Assembly (NCBI GenBank): GCA_045545455.1
Contig: JAZQAY010000046.1
Coordinates: forward strand, 1 to 40,045
Direction of reading: 5' to 3'
Length of the DNA stretch: 40,045 nucleotides
DNA from: RUG754 sp045545455
Lineage (GTDB): Bacteria; Bacillota; Clostridia; Peptostreptococcales; Anaerovoracaceae
In this document: piece after piece, positions 30,105-39,036 of the stretch
How the letters are laid out: each line of letters opens with the position of its first letter
How positions within the stretch are numbered: position 1 is the stretch's first letter
The notes under the pieces: model-generated
Database searches by the model: none
What the model was told of the DNA's origin: nothing
What the model saw: the letters and a program-made list of their open reading frames with translations, nothing else
Made by a program: the position numbers and the translations under genes

Positions 30105-31337
30105 TTAAAACGTAAAGTTTCCGTCCCTGAAGATCTCCACCTCTTCACCGTCGTGAGTGGTGCCTATAATCGAAAGATCGGCTGATCCCACCATGAAGTC
30201 CTCATGGGTCATGGAGAAGTTCACTCCCAGAGCCTTCAGCTCATCATCCGTCATATCCTCTGCTCCGTAGATCTCAGGATAGGCTTCGCCGAATGCGAAG
30301 TGACAGGATGCGTTCTCATCGAACAGGGTGTTCAGGAAAAGGACTCCGGAATTCTGTATCGGTGAATCGTAAGGAACAAGCGCGACCTCTCCGAAGTAGG
30401 ATGCTCCCTCGTCGACGGAGATGGCATCCTTAAGCACGTCCTCACCCTTTTCAGCGTGGACTTCCACTATCTTACCGTCCCTGACAATAAAATAGAAGTT
30501 CTCTACTATGTTTCCGTTGAGACAAAGCGGCCTCGTGGCTACCAGTTTGCCGTTAACTGAATCTCTTTTGGGAAGAGTGAATACCTCTTCAGTCGGGATG
30601 TTAGCTGAGAAGCCGTAACCGGCCTTGCACATCTCTTCTCCTCCTGCCCAGAAGTGTCCTTCGGGAAGTTCCAGAGTAACGTCCGTGCCTGCAGCGTTGT
30701 GATATCTGAGAGACTTGAAGTTATATTTGTTAAGGATCTCTACGTGCTTTCTGAGTTCCTCAGAGTGTGCCTGCCAGTTGGCCACAGCGTCTCCGCCGTC
30801 AACTCTGCATGCTGTCAGGATCTCTGCCCAAAGCTTGAGCACAGCCTCCTCTTCACCGAGTTCGGGGAATACCGCCTTGGCCCAGGCTTTAGTGGGAACT
30901 GATACCACACACCAGGGGCACTCGTTTCTCATCTGTCTCAGCCTGAAAGTCTCAAGAGCCTTTCCTCTTGATATCTGTGATCTCTTGATCCTGTCGGGAT
31001 CCACGTCCTTAAGGTTTTCGGGATCTTCTGCGAAAATTGAAAGGAACCCGGCTCCCTCTTCTGAAAGAGTGTCCAGCATGTCAACTTCCCACTGATTCAT
31101 GGTGTCGAACACTTCGTCAGCTGCATATAAATATTTATATCTTGTGAGGTCATCGTCAGCCCAGCGCATTACCACTTCCTTGCAGCCTGCTTCATAGGCG
31201 GCTTTTGCACAGAGCCTTGCGAAGTATGCCTCGGATACAGGGCAGGCCAGAACCAGCCTCTGTCCTTTCTGGATGTTCAGTCCGGCCTTGATTATAAGGT
31301 CTGCATAGTCCTTCTGTAACTGTTCTAAATTTTTCAT
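30105..31337 (-). CDS. M29-family aminopeptidase (AmpS type)
   Basis: A 410-residue metallo-aminopeptidase that removes N-terminal residues from peptides. Typical M29 features are the N-terminal VLACPVSEAYFARLC domain, FWAGGEEMCKAGYGFSANIPTEEVFTLP (metal-binding Glu), FGEVALVPYDSPI, ASCHFAFGEAYPE (His) and GVNFSMTHEDFMVGSADLSI (His, Asp). All the ligands expected from the family are recognisable. Ribosome binding site AAGGTGA. It is the third gene after an ABC exporter and a PTS-like permease. Confidence 0.93.
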   Translation of the reverse strand: MKNLEQLQKDYADLIIKAGLNIQKGQRLVLACPVSEAYFARLCAKAAYEAGCKEVVMRWADDDLTRYKYLYAADEVFDTMNQWEVDMLDTLSEEGAGFLSIFAEDPENLKDVDPDRIKRSQISRGKALETFRLRQMRNECPWCVVSVPTKAWAKAVFPELGEEEAVLKLWAEILTACRVDGGDAVANWQAHSEELRKHVEILNKYNFKSLRYHNAAGTDVTLELPEGHFWAGGEEMCKAGYGFSANIPTEEVFTLPKRDSVNGKLVATRPLCLNGNIVENFYFIVRDGKIVEVHAEKGEDVLKDAISVDEGASYFGEVALVPYDSPIQNSGVLFLNTLFDENASCHFAFGEAYPEIYGAEDMTDDELKALGVNFSMTHEDFMVGSADLSIIGTTHDGEEVEIFRDGNFTF

Positions 31338-31360
31338 TTATTTCACCTTTCCAAAATAAT

Positions 31361-31392
31361 CAGGACCCGGCATTGCCTGATACCAGGTCCTG
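31361..31392 (-). terminator. Weak terminator-like hairpin after the PTS-like permease
   Basis: CAGGACC pairs with GGTCCTG (7 bp) around a 18-nt region, followed by ATTATTTT on the minus strand. The aminopeptidase gene starts 23 nt later, so this may only dampen readthrough. Confidence 0.45.
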
Positions 31393-31415
31393 TATATCGT
31401 CAGTTTATCCGAGCT

Positions 31416-32507
31416 TTATGAAAGCTTCATATCTCCGTCCTTTACCCAGCCCATCTTTTTAAGACCGAAGTTTATGATCAGGGCGAGGATGGCAGGAAGC
31501 ACGAATGAGATAAGGATCAGTCCTGTCCAGTCGAAGGCAGTGATGGCTTCCTTTGTCCCGGCTGCAACGTCGTTGACCCAGCCGGTGTACACTCCGATCT
31601 GTCCCACCAGTCCGCAGGTACCCATTCCGGAGGATACCGCAGCTCCGTTCATCTTCAGTTTGAAGATGCAGGTGGCGATGGGTCCTGTGATGGCAGAAGC
31701 CAGCGTAGGTGCGATCCAGATGCGTGGGTTCTTAACTATATTTCCCATCTGGAGCATGGAGGTTCCGATTCCCTGAGAGATCAGTCCGCCCCAGCGGTTT
31801 TCCTTAAAGGAGATGGCAGCAAAGCCGATCATCTGTGCACAGCAGCCTGCAACGGCAGCGCCTCCTGCAAGGCCCGTAAGCTGGAGCGCAGCACAGATGG
31901 CCGCTGATGAAATGGGAAGAGTAAGAGCCATGCCCACCACCACGGATACCAGGATACCCATGAGGAAAGACTGAAGTTCCGTAGCCCACATGATGAGGTT
32001 TCCGACCCACATGGCTGCCCTTCCCAGAGGAGGAGCGATGAGCCATGAGAAGAAGATACCTACTCCGATGGTCACAAGCGGTGTAACGAGGATATCAACC
32101 TTGGTTTCCTTTGATACCATCTTGCCGATCTCAGCTGCGATAATGGCAACGAAGAGAACTGCCAGGGGGCCGCCTGCTCCGCCGAGAGCATTGGATGCAA
32201 AACCTACCGCGATCATTGAGAACAATACCAGCGGAGGGCACTTGAGCGCATAACCGATGGCTACCGCCATGGCAGGACCGCTCATAGCTGTCGCTATTCC
32301 GCCAACCGTGTACTCTACTCCCGCAACAGTTGCAACGGGTGTGGTGAGGAATTCGATACCGAACTGGGTTCCGATGGTATTGATGATGGTACCTATGAGC
32401 AGTGAACAAAACAGTCCCTGCGCCATGGCGCCGAGTGCGTCGATACCGTACCTCTTGAGAGAGATCTCAATGTCCTTTCTCTTAAGAAAGGCCTTAAACT
32501 TTTCCAT
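31416..32507 (-). CDS. PTS IIC-like membrane protein (PTS_EIIC_2 type), orphan
   Basis: A 363-residue polytopic membrane protein with about 9-10 hydrophobic segments, rich in Gly/Ala, with GGAGGPLAVLFVAIIAAEIGKM and NGAAVSSGMGTCGLVGQIG. The pattern matches the PTS_EIIC_2 group, permease-like proteins often found without IIA or IIB. No IIA, IIB, HPr or sugar gene is next to it, so phosphotransfer transport is doubtful; it may be an uptake or export channel for another compound. Ribosome binding site AGGAG. It lies 32 bp after the ABC exporter. Confidence 0.82.
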   Translation of the reverse strand: MEKFKAFLKRKDIEISLKRYGIDALGAMAQGLFCSLLIGTIINTIGTQFGIEFLTTPVATVAGVEYTVGGIATAMSGPAMAVAIGYALKCPPLVLFSMIAVGFASNALGGAGGPLAVLFVAIIAAEIGKMVSKETKVDILVTPLVTIGVGIFFSWLIAPPLGRAAMWVGNLIMWATELQSFLMGILVSVVVGMALTLPISSAAICAALQLTGLAGGAAVAGCCAQMIGFAAISFKENRWGGLISQGIGTSMLQMGNIVKNPRIWIAPTLASAITGPIATCIFKLKMNGAAVSSGMGTCGLVGQIGVYTGWVNDVAAGTKEAITAFDWTGLILISFVLPAILALIINFGLKKMGWVKDGDMKLS

Positions 32508-32539
32508 ACTTTTTGTCTCCTATAAATCGTTAAATATTA

Positions 32540-34468
32540 TCAGTAAACTCCGGGATCTTCGGGATCATCAGGATCCGTCCATCTCCTTTCGCCTTCTGTA
32601 TATCCGCTTGAAGCCACCTTTTCCCTTAAGCGCATCTCCTCGTCTTCAGGAGTCTCCGCTCTCTGGAACTGGGTGGTATACAGCTCTGTATAAACTCCGC
32701 CTGCCTTTACAAGCTCCTTGTGGTGACCGCGTTCAACCACTTCTCCGTCCTTGACTACGAGTATCTCGTCTGCGGCGAGGATGGTAGAAAGCCTGTGAGC
32801 GATCAGTATGCTTGTCCGTTCTTTGATTATCGGCTCGATCGCCTCCTGGATCTTTGCTTCCGATATGGAATCGAGAGCTGAAGTTGCCTCATCGAAGATA
32901 AGAAGTGCGGGATCTTTAAGAAGCACTCGGGCTATTGATATTCTTTGCTTTTCTCCGCCCGAAAGCTTCAGTCCGCGGTTTCCTACTTCCGTATCCAGTC
33001 CCTTTTCCTGGTTCTGGACAAAATCATATATGTTCGCTTTTTTCAGCGCGTTTATCATGTCCTCTTCAGTAGCCTCAGGATCCGCGTACTGAAGGTTCTG
33101 CCTTATGGTACCGTTAAAGAGGTACGTCTCCTGTGATACCACTCCCACGTTCTTTCTCAGAAAGTTGAGATCCAGCTCTCTCACGTCCACCCCGTCGAAG
33201 GTGACTGAACCGGAATTTACGTCATAAAGCCTCGGGATGAGGTTTATGATGGTGCTCTTGCCGGAACCTGAAGGTCCCACGATGGCGATGCTTTTACCGC
33301 TGCTCAGTTTGAAGCTGATATCCTTGAGTATCTGTCTTTCTCCGTCATATGAGAAATCCACGTGTGAGAATTCGACCTCTCCGGTGGATGACTTTGGAAT
33401 CACAGGATTCTCAGGATTCTGAATCTCCACGGGCATGTCGAAATATTCGAATACTCTGGTGAACATGGCCATGGACCTCATCCAGTCCACCTGGATGTTA
33501 AGAAGGCTGTTCACCGGCATGTATGTCTTGCCGAGGAGAGCTACCATGACGGTGATGTCACCTACGGTCAGGTCGCTTTGGTACTGCATGATCAGGATGC
33601 CGCCCACCAGATAAAGGAGCATGGGGCCGATGCTGGTTACCGTGTTAAGCACAACGAAGAACCAGCGTCCCGCCATCCTTTCCTTGATGTTAAGCTTGAT
33701 CATGCGGCTGTTGACGTTTTCGTACCTTTCGTACTCCTCGTCTTCCTTTCCGAAGAGCTTAACGAGAAGCTGACCGCTCACCGAAAGCGTCTCGTTAAGT
33801 ATTCCGTTCACCTCATCGTTTGCTTCCTGGGCTTCACGGGTTATGGTCCATCTGGTCTTTCCTGCCCTCCTTGTGGGGAAGACGAAGAGAGGGATCACCG
33901 CGATACCCAGAAGCGCCAATATCCAATTCTTCTGGAACATGGCAGCAAGTGCGAATACAAGGGTTATCGTATTCGAGAGGATGCTCTTGAAGGTGTTGGT
34001 TATTACGGATTCTACTCCGCTTATATCCGAGGTCATCCTGGTTATTATATCGCCCTGGTTGTTCGAAGTAAAGAACCTCTGCGACATCTTCTGAAGGTGC
34101 CTGAACATCTGATTCCGCATATCGAAGGTGATATGCTGGGCGATCCAGGTGTTTATGTAGCTCTCTCCGACTCCTATTAGATTGGAGAGAAGCGTTACGG
34201 CAAGGGACGCGACTATGTACGTAATGAGCAGTCTTAAGTTCTGTCCTATAAGTCCCTCGTCGATTATCTTACCCGTAAGTATGGAAGGAAGAAGTCCGAA
34301 TACCGAAGACAGCGCAATACAAACCAGAACCAGCGCAAACTGTTTCCAGTAAGGTTTCAGATAACTGAAGACCCGCTTGACCAGTTCCTTGGTTATCTTG
34401 GGCTGCGCAGCCTTCTCTTCCTCTGTCATGTAGTGGCCGCCTGGGCCGTGTCCTCCTGGGTGCGGCAT
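32540..34468 (-). CDS. ABC exporter, fused permease and ATPase (MsbA/BmrA type)
   Basis: A 642-residue half-transporter that works as a dimer. The transmembrane domain (about 40-330, six segments) is followed by the ATPase: Walker A GPSGSGKST (398-406), Q-loop SQET, signature LSGGEKQRIS (503-512), Walker B ALLIFDEATSALD (521-533) and the H-loop His558. The first 25 residues are His/Gly/Pro-rich, as often seen in clostridial exporters. Substrate unknown (drug, lipid or peptide). It heads the operon; the ribosome binding site is AGGAGG. The interval 34469-34616 upstream contains only promoter-like A/T-rich sequence and the M42 terminator. Confidence 0.95.
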   Translation of the reverse strand: MPHPGGHGPGGHYMTEEEKAAQPKITKELVKRVFSYLKPYWKQFALVLVCIALSSVFGLLPSILTGKIIDEGLIGQNLRLLITYIVASLAVTLLSNLIGVGESYINTWIAQHITFDMRNQMFRHLQKMSQRFFTSNNQGDIITRMTSDISGVESVITNTFKSILSNTITLVFALAAMFQKNWILALLGIAVIPLFVFPTRRAGKTRWTITREAQEANDEVNGILNETLSVSGQLLVKLFGKEDEEYERYENVNSRMIKLNIKERMAGRWFFVVLNTVTSIGPMLLYLVGGILIMQYQSDLTVGDITVMVALLGKTYMPVNSLLNIQVDWMRSMAMFTRVFEYFDMPVEIQNPENPVIPKSSTGEVEFSHVDFSYDGERQILKDISFKLSSGKSIAIVGPSGSGKSTIINLIPRLYDVNSGSVTFDGVDVRELDLNFLRKNVGVVSQETYLFNGTIRQNLQYADPEATEEDMINALKKANIYDFVQNQEKGLDTEVGNRGLKLSGGEKQRISIARVLLKDPALLIFDEATSALDSISEAKIQEAIEPIIKERTSILIAHRLSTILAADEILVVKDGEVVERGHHKELVKAGGVYTELYTTQFQRAETPEDEEMRLREKVASSGYTEGERRWTDPDDPEDPGVY

Positions 34469-34565
34469 GCCTACCTCCTGTTAAAACAAAGCTGTCATCA
34501 ATAAGGCCATAACTTACCAGTTAGCATTTTAGCACAAATATACTCTATAATACAACTTAATAAAC

Positions 34566-34590
34566 AAAAAACGGCCTGAGCCGTTTTTTT
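34566..34590 (-). terminator. Rho-independent terminator of the trmO-msrA-MFS-M42 operon
   Basis: A stem of about 10 bp (AAAAAACGGC with GCCGTTTTTT) and a 4-nt loop lies 27 nt after the M42 stop codon; the long A run on the plus strand gives a T-run on the minus strand. Confidence 0.9.
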
Positions 34591-34616
34591 ATTGTTCATT
34601 ATTTACCGTAATTATA

Positions 34617-35693
34617 TCAGAAACTGTCGACAGTATCCTTATCCAGGCTCTTTATGACAGCAACTGCCAGTTCGACTGCAGCGTCAAAGTCGCTCATGGA
34701 AGCTATGCAGTTATGTGAATGGATGTATCTCACGGGTATGGAGATAACGATGACGGGTGTTCCCTTGTCGGAAAGGCAGATCATGGATGCGTTGGTGCCG
34801 CCTCCTTCCCTTACTGCAGCCTGCACGGGGATACCCTTCTCCTCTGCGAGGTCCAGGGCATATCTCATGAACCTGGGATTGCAGATGGCGGATCTGTCCA
34901 TGAAGCGAAGCATGGGACCCTTCTTAAGAGCAGCCTGCACGGCGTAGGGTTCAGCTATAGTATCGTCAGCGGGGCAGCCTTCGAAACAGATGGCAACGTC
35001 CGGAATCACATTGTTCACAGCCACCTTGGCTCCGCGGGAACCGACTTCCTCCTGGGACGATACGACAGCCGTAACGTCAAGCGCGAGTTCCTCGCCCTCG
35101 AGCCTCTTCAGAGTCTCGATCATGGCTGCTACACCTATACGATCGTCGAAGGCCTTTCCCATGAGCACGTCATGTTCCTCGTCATACGAGAAATCCGTCA
35201 TCGGTACTATGGGCTCTCCTACTCTGATCTTATATGACTTCTCTGTCTCTTCCTTTGAGGAAGATCCGATATCTATGGAAAGGTCGCTGATCTCGAGGGT
35301 CCTGCCCCTGTCACCATCTTTCATGAAATGAACCGGTTTGGATGCGATGATTCCCTGGATATACTTTCCTTCAGCGTTTCTCACAAGTACCTTTGATGAG
35401 GGAAGCGATGCCGGATTCCAGCCTCCTATGTTGTGGAATCTGATGGTGCCGTTGGGCCTTATGGAATGCACCATGAAACCTACCTCGTCTCCGTGGGCGT
35501 CCATCATCATCATGGGCTTACCGGAGTTTCCTTTCCTTCTGATGTAGAGATTTCTGATATGGTCCTCTTCCATCTCTCCAAGGCCTTCTGCATATCTCCT
35601 TGAAACTTCAAGAGCTTCATCCTCGAAGCCTGAAGGTGCCTTGGCTTCAGAAAATTCCCTTATCATTCTGATCTTTTCTTCTTTGTTGTCCAT
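34617..35693 (-). CDS. M42-family metallo-aminopeptidase
   Basis: A 358-residue dinuclear aminopeptidase of the M42 family (also listed as endoglucanase M/FrvX-like). Metal and catalytic residues are in DAHGDEVG (His67), AFDDRIG (Asp183), SSQEEVGSRG (Glu215/216), CFEGCPADD (Glu238) and YIHSHNC (His325). The full family length is present. Such enzymes form dodecameric particles that trim peptides in the cytoplasm. Ribosome binding site AAGGAG. It follows the MFS gene by 32 bp and ends the operon. Confidence 0.93.
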   Translation of the reverse strand: MDNKEEKIRMIREFSEAKAPSGFEDEALEVSRRYAEGLGEMEEDHIRNLYIRRKGNSGKPMMMMDAHGDEVGFMVHSIRPNGTIRFHNIGGWNPASLPSSKVLVRNAEGKYIQGIIASKPVHFMKDGDRGRTLEISDLSIDIGSSSKEETEKSYKIRVGEPIVPMTDFSYDEEHDVLMGKAFDDRIGVAAMIETLKRLEGEELALDVTAVVSSQEEVGSRGAKVAVNNVIPDVAICFEGCPADDTIAEPYAVQAALKKGPMLRFMDRSAICNPRFMRYALDLAEEKGIPVQAAVREGGGTNASMICLSDKGTPVIVISIPVRYIHSHNCIASMSDFDAAVELAVAVIKSLDKDTVDSF

Positions 35694-35725
35694 TTAATTT
35701 TTTACTCCTTATATTTACGCTGAGA

Positions 35726-36985
35726 TCATGTCTCGCGGTTATATATCTTACCTACGTCCCTACGCCTTCCGTACATGAATATCCAGGCTGCGGTGAATTC
35801 GATCACTGCGAACACCACGAGCACCATCCTCTTGTCCATGTAGTCCGCCATGAGGCCCGAGAGGAACTCTCCGGTCAGCATGCCTAAGGTCGCCATCATC
35901 TGGAAGGTGCCGTTGAAACGGCCCTTCTTTTCGTGGGGCACGTACTTCTGTGTGGATGAGATCCTGATGTTGTATGAAGTCATTCCCAGCACGCCCGTCG
36001 CAAAACACATTATCATCATGCATGGCACCGGGGTGAACAGATATGACCCCTCTATCACGGCTATGGAAATATATACTATGAAAGCTATATTGAACTTTTT
36101 ATCCGGATCAAGCTTATGTCTGTAATGGAACACTCCGGCGAGCAGCCTTCCTATCATCATGCTTGCTCCCACCAGCATGAAGATGTATTCCCCGGTAGTG
36201 CCGTACATTTCCCTGAAGTAGGGTAGTCCGACTATCATGCCGGCTCCTCCTGACAGGGAGTTGAACATGAAGTAGAGGGCTATGGCCATAAGGCCGGGTT
36301 CCATTCTGAGATATGCTATACCCTCCTTAAAGGTATCTTTGTACTGTGATAAGCCGAACTTCTCTTCTTTCTTTATGACGTATTTTTCTTCCACCCTGAT
36401 CTGCGTCTCGAAAACTGCAGCGATGAAATAGCTGGCGCAGTCTATGAAGAAGAGCGGTGCGATCCCTATCTTGTGATAGAGATAAGCCGAAAGAGGTGTC
36501 ACGATCAAGAGAAGCGAGTCCATGGTGCTGGAGATGGAATATGCCTTACCCATGTTCCCTTCCGTGATAAGAAGCGGATAGAAGCTGTCGTAGGCCACCG
36601 TGTATATGCTGGAGATGGTGCCCAGCATGGAGCAGCCTATAACGAGAAGCACGAAGTTTATATCTCCGTGAAGGAGAATGAAGCCGAACAGTCCGTAGAT
36701 GGCAGCCGACATGAAGTCCAGGGTGTATATCATCTTCCTCCTGGAAAACTTGTCCAGCACGGGTCCGATCAGCTGAGGCATCACGATCTTCGGAAGATCG
36801 TAAAGTATCATATACACCGCAAACAAAAGGACTGAACCCGTATAGTCCAGCACAAGTAACCCTGTGGCGAAGCCGGAGATCACGTTTCCGAAAAGTGATA
36901 CTGCAGTGCCCAGGGTTATGATGGTAAAGTTCTTGGTCCAGAGCTTGTTCTTTGGTTCAGTCGTTACGGTTTTTTCGTTTTCCAT
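35726..36985 (-). CDS. MFS transporter (drug-exporter / MFS_3-like)
   Basis: A 419-residue membrane protein with about 12 hydrophobic segments and a cytoplasmic loop (about 200-220) between halves. The loop PVLDKFSRRKMIYT after helix 2 is the MFS signature region, and the start (WTKNFTIITLGTAVSLFGNVISGFATGLLV) is typical of the DHA/enterobactin-exporter-like branch. Substrate unknown. Its ATG shares one base with the msrA stop (TAATG), so the two are translationally coupled. Confidence 0.87.
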   Translation of the reverse strand: MENEKTVTTEPKNKLWTKNFTIITLGTAVSLFGNVISGFATGLLVLDYTGSVLLFAVYMILYDLPKIVMPQLIGPVLDKFSRRKMIYTLDFMSAAIYGLFGFILLHGDINFVLLVIGCSMLGTISSIYTVAYDSFYPLLITEGNMGKAYSISSTMDSLLLIVTPLSAYLYHKIGIAPLFFIDCASYFIAAVFETQIRVEEKYVIKKEEKFGLSQYKDTFKEGIAYLRMEPGLMAIALYFMFNSLSGGAGMIVGLPYFREMYGTTGEYIFMLVGASMMIGRLLAGVFHYRHKLDPDKKFNIAFIVYISIAVIEGSYLFTPVPCMMIMCFATGVLGMTSYNIRISSTQKYVPHEKKGRFNGTFQMMATLGMLTGEFLSGLMADYMDKRMVLVVFAVIEFTAAWIFMYGRRRDVGKIYNRET

Positions 36986-37476
36986 TATTTGTTCAGATCA
37001 AAGTATTTTGCCGGGATGTGGCAATAGCCTCCCGGATTCTTTTCCAGATATTTCTGGTGGTATTCCTCTGCGGAGAAGAAGTTCTCAAGAGGTCTCAGTT
37101 CCACCGCAAGGGGCAGGTATCCAAGTTCCTTTTCCTTTTCTATGAAGGCGGGTCTCACTTCGCTCAGCTGGTCGCCCGATGTGTAGTATACGCCTGTCCT
37201 GTACTGGATGCCAACGTCCCCTCCCTGCTTGTTCACTGAAAGCGGATCGATCGCCATGAAAAAGTATCTCACGAGGTCCTGTCCTGAGATCTTAGTCTCG
37301 TCGTAATCTATCTTAAGGGTCTCAGCGTGACCGCTGTCGTTACAGACTTCCTCATATGTAGGCGCCTTGTCCGGGCCGTTTGCGTATCCCACTTCCGTCT
37401 TTATCACTCCGTCGAACTGGTCTATGAACTTCTGCATTCCCCAGAAGCAACCTCCTGCCAAGTATAATGTCTTCAT
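36985..37476 (-). CDS. msrA: Peptide methionine-S-sulfoxide reductase
   Basis: Reduces the S-epimer of methionine sulfoxide in proteins. The 163-residue product begins MKTLYLAGGCFWG with catalytic Cys10, followed by VGYANGPDKAPTYEEVCNDSGHAE, and has Cys152 in GGYCHIP as a candidate resolving cysteine. MsrB is not fused. Ribosome binding site AGAGG. It lies between trmO and an MFS transporter in a compact operon. Confidence 0.97.
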   Translation of the reverse strand: MKTLYLAGGCFWGMQKFIDQFDGVIKTEVGYANGPDKAPTYEEVCNDSGHAETLKIDYDETKISGQDLVRYFFMAIDPLSVNKQGGDVGIQYRTGVYYTSGDQLSEVRPAFIEKEKELGYLPLAVELRPLENFFSAEEYHQKYLEKNPGGYCHIPAKYFDLNK

Positions 37477-37479
37477 GTC

Positions 37480-38172
37480 TTACCTCTCTTCGAAATCCGT
37501 TACATAGAGTTTATCTTCGCACACCCTGAATCTCACGGTGTAACTTCCATATGAAAAGGCGTATATTCTCCCGGGATCGTCCTGATAGCCGGGCCTCGGG
37601 TCAAGCGCCAGTATCTCCTTAAGGGCGTCCACTCTTTCACCCGCCAGGCCTTCAGGTAGCTCCGCTTCAAAGATGACTTCAAGTCTTTCTTCCTTGTGAT
37701 AATAGGTGAAGCCTTCTGAGGCATCCTCCACCCTGTCCGCAAAAGGCACGTAGGGCTTTATGTCGTATATGGCGGTGCCGTCCATGAGGTCCGCTCCCGA
37801 TACCTTAAGCACCGGTCCCCTGTCTTCTGTCATCTCGCATGTTATGAGCTTTACCACAGTCATTCCCAGGCGGTTCGGCCTGTTGGGAGACCTGGTGGCA
37901 AACACGCCCACCCTCTCGTTTCCTCCGAGCTTCGGAGGTCTTACAGTGGCTGACCATCTGCCGTCCTGACCTTGATTTGCTCCCATGGGCTCAAACTCCC
38001 AGATGAGCCACAGATGGCTGAACTTTTCGATCCCCCTGAAGGCATCCGGCTGTCTGTAGCCCTCCTCCATCACGATCTCCGATACGAGATGAGGTGCCAT
38101 GCCGCTCTGCCTGGGGAGTCCGAACTTCTCAGGGAAGTCATTATGAATATGTGCTATAGGTCTTATTTCCAT
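37480..38172 (-). CDS. trmO: tRNA (N6-threonylcarbamoyladenosine-37) N6-methyltransferase
   Basis: SAM-dependent enzyme of the TsaA/UPF0066 family that methylates t6A37 in tRNA-Thr. The 230-residue product has IRPIAHIHNDFPEKFGLPRQSG (typical start), FSHLWLIWEF, GVFATRSPNRPNRLGMTVVKL (the signature of the family), DLMDGTAIYDIKPYVPFADRV and a smaller C-terminal domain. I choose the ATG at 38172 over longer frames because homologues begin here; the ribosome binding site is weak. A promoter lies about 45 nt upstream. Confidence 0.93.
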   Translation of the reverse strand: MEIRPIAHIHNDFPEKFGLPRQSGMAPHLVSEIVMEEGYRQPDAFRGIEKFSHLWLIWEFEPMGANQGQDGRWSATVRPPKLGGNERVGVFATRSPNRPNRLGMTVVKLITCEMTEDRGPVLKVSGADLMDGTAIYDIKPYVPFADRVEDASEGFTYYHKEERLEVIFEAELPEGLAGERVDALKEILALDPRPGYQDDPGRIYAFSYGSYTVRFRVCEDKLYVTDFEER

Positions 38173-38215
38173 CTGCTTACAGTATTCCTGAATCAAAATA
38201 TGCCCATTTGGGATT

Positions 38216-38244
38216 ATTGTAACACAAACATATTTAAGGGACAA
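38216..38244 (-). promoter_or_regulatory. Promoter of the trmO operon
   Basis: On the minus strand TTGTCC (38239-38244) and TACAAT (38216-38221) are separated by exactly 17 bp, about 45 nt before the trmO start. Confidence 0.6.
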
Positions 38245-38246
38245 CC

Positions 38247-38272
38247 AAAAAGAGGCCCACGCGGGCCTCTTT
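38247..38272 (-). terminator. Rho-independent terminator of bioY
   Basis: An about 11-bp GC-rich stem (AAAGAGGCCC with GGGCCTCTTT) and a 4-nt loop, followed by T residues on the minus strand, about 75 nt after the bioY stop. Confidence 0.85.
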
Positions 38273-38346
38273 AGAAGCGGTCAAATGGTGGTTCAGAACG
38301 AGCCTTGAGACTTCACCTGAAAAACTTGTCTCCTACTTTGCAGCCC

Positions 38347-38883
38347 TTACAGGGCAGGATCAGCTTTGAGCCTGGTATTCACTGCCCTTCCCAGAAGGAT
38401 AGAAATCACCATCTTGACAACGTCACCTGCTATGAAGGGAAGCACACCGGCAGCCAGAGCTTCCATGAAGGTAAGTCCTGCCACGTGGGCGAGCCACAGA
38501 GTCCCGAAAGCATAGAGCACCGCTGTCCCGATACACATGCCTATGAACTGCAGCCATATCTTATCGTAGAAACGGTATATGAACCAGCCAGCGATAAGGG
38601 CAAGGAATACGTATCCCAGAAGATATCCGCCGGTAGGACCTGCAAGTTTAGCCAGACCTCCCTGGAATCCCGAGAACACCGGAAGCCCCACCGCTCCCAG
38701 AGCCAGATATATCAGGCAGGCAGCTGTGGCCTTAAGCGGTCCCAGTATGTATGCTGCAAGGAGCACTCCCAGGGTCGCAAGGGAGATCGGAACAGGTCCT
38801 ATGGGAAGGGCCAGCGGCCCCAGTATGCAGAGCACCGCAGCCATCAGGGCGATCTCTGTCATGGTTCTTGTATTATGTTTCAT
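38347..38883 (-). CDS. bioY: Biotin transporter substrate-binding component
   Basis: Integral membrane biotin-binding subunit (S component) of an ECF-type transporter; some BioY proteins also work alone. The 178-residue protein has about six hydrophobic segments, with the family motifs ALPIGPVPISLATLGVLLAAYILGP, FSGFQGGLAKLAGPTGGYLLGYVF and GVLPFIAGDVVKMVISILLG. Ribosome binding site AGGG. No EcfA/EcfT genes are adjacent, so it probably shares a general energising module. It is divergent from birA across a palindromic operator. Confidence 0.95.
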   Translation of the reverse strand: MKHNTRTMTEIALMAAVLCILGPLALPIGPVPISLATLGVLLAAYILGPLKATAACLIYLALGAVGLPVFSGFQGGLAKLAGPTGGYLLGYVFLALIAGWFIYRFYDKIWLQFIGMCIGTAVLYAFGTLWLAHVAGLTFMEALAAGVLPFIAGDVVKMVISILLGRAVNTRLKADPAL

Positions 38884-38903
38884 TAAAATACCCTTTCAGA
38901 AAT

Positions 38904-38935
38904 ATTGTAAAGCTTTTCCAAAAGCGCTTTACAAT
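38904..38935. promoter_or_regulatory. BirA-type operator between bioY and birA
   Basis: A perfect 10-bp inverted repeat (ATTGTAAAGC / GCTTTACAAT) with a 12-bp spacer. Its half-sites resemble the TTGTAAACC type bound by BirA with biotinyl-AMP. It overlaps the -35 of the birA promoter and lies just upstream of bioY, so BirA should control both genes. Confidence 0.8.
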
Positions 38936-38956
38936 TCGTATGTTATCATCTATAAT
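38928..38956 (+). promoter_or_regulatory. Promoter of birA
   Basis: TTTACA (38928-38933) lies inside the right half of the operator, and TATAAT (38951-38956) follows after exactly 17 bp. Confidence 0.72.
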
Positions 38957-38960
38957 ATCT

Positions 38961-38993
38961 ATTGTCAATAACAATCCTTAATAACTTTACAAT
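38961..38993 (+). promoter_or_regulatory. Possible second, imperfect BirA half-site pair in the birA leader
   Basis: ATTGTCAATA and ACTTTACAAT form an imperfect inverted repeat (about 7 of 10 positions) with a 13-bp spacer, just after the birA -10 box. It may strengthen autoregulation, or may be coincidental. Confidence 0.35.
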
Positions 38994-39036
38994 TGCCGCG
39001 AAAGTGTATTTTGCGGCTTTCGGCGTGGTAGAACAC

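Noticed and set aside
38962..39036. Longer N-terminus for BirA
   Set aside because: The extra codons overlap the promoter leader and the imperfect operator, and BirA winged helices normally begin close to the ATG at 39037.
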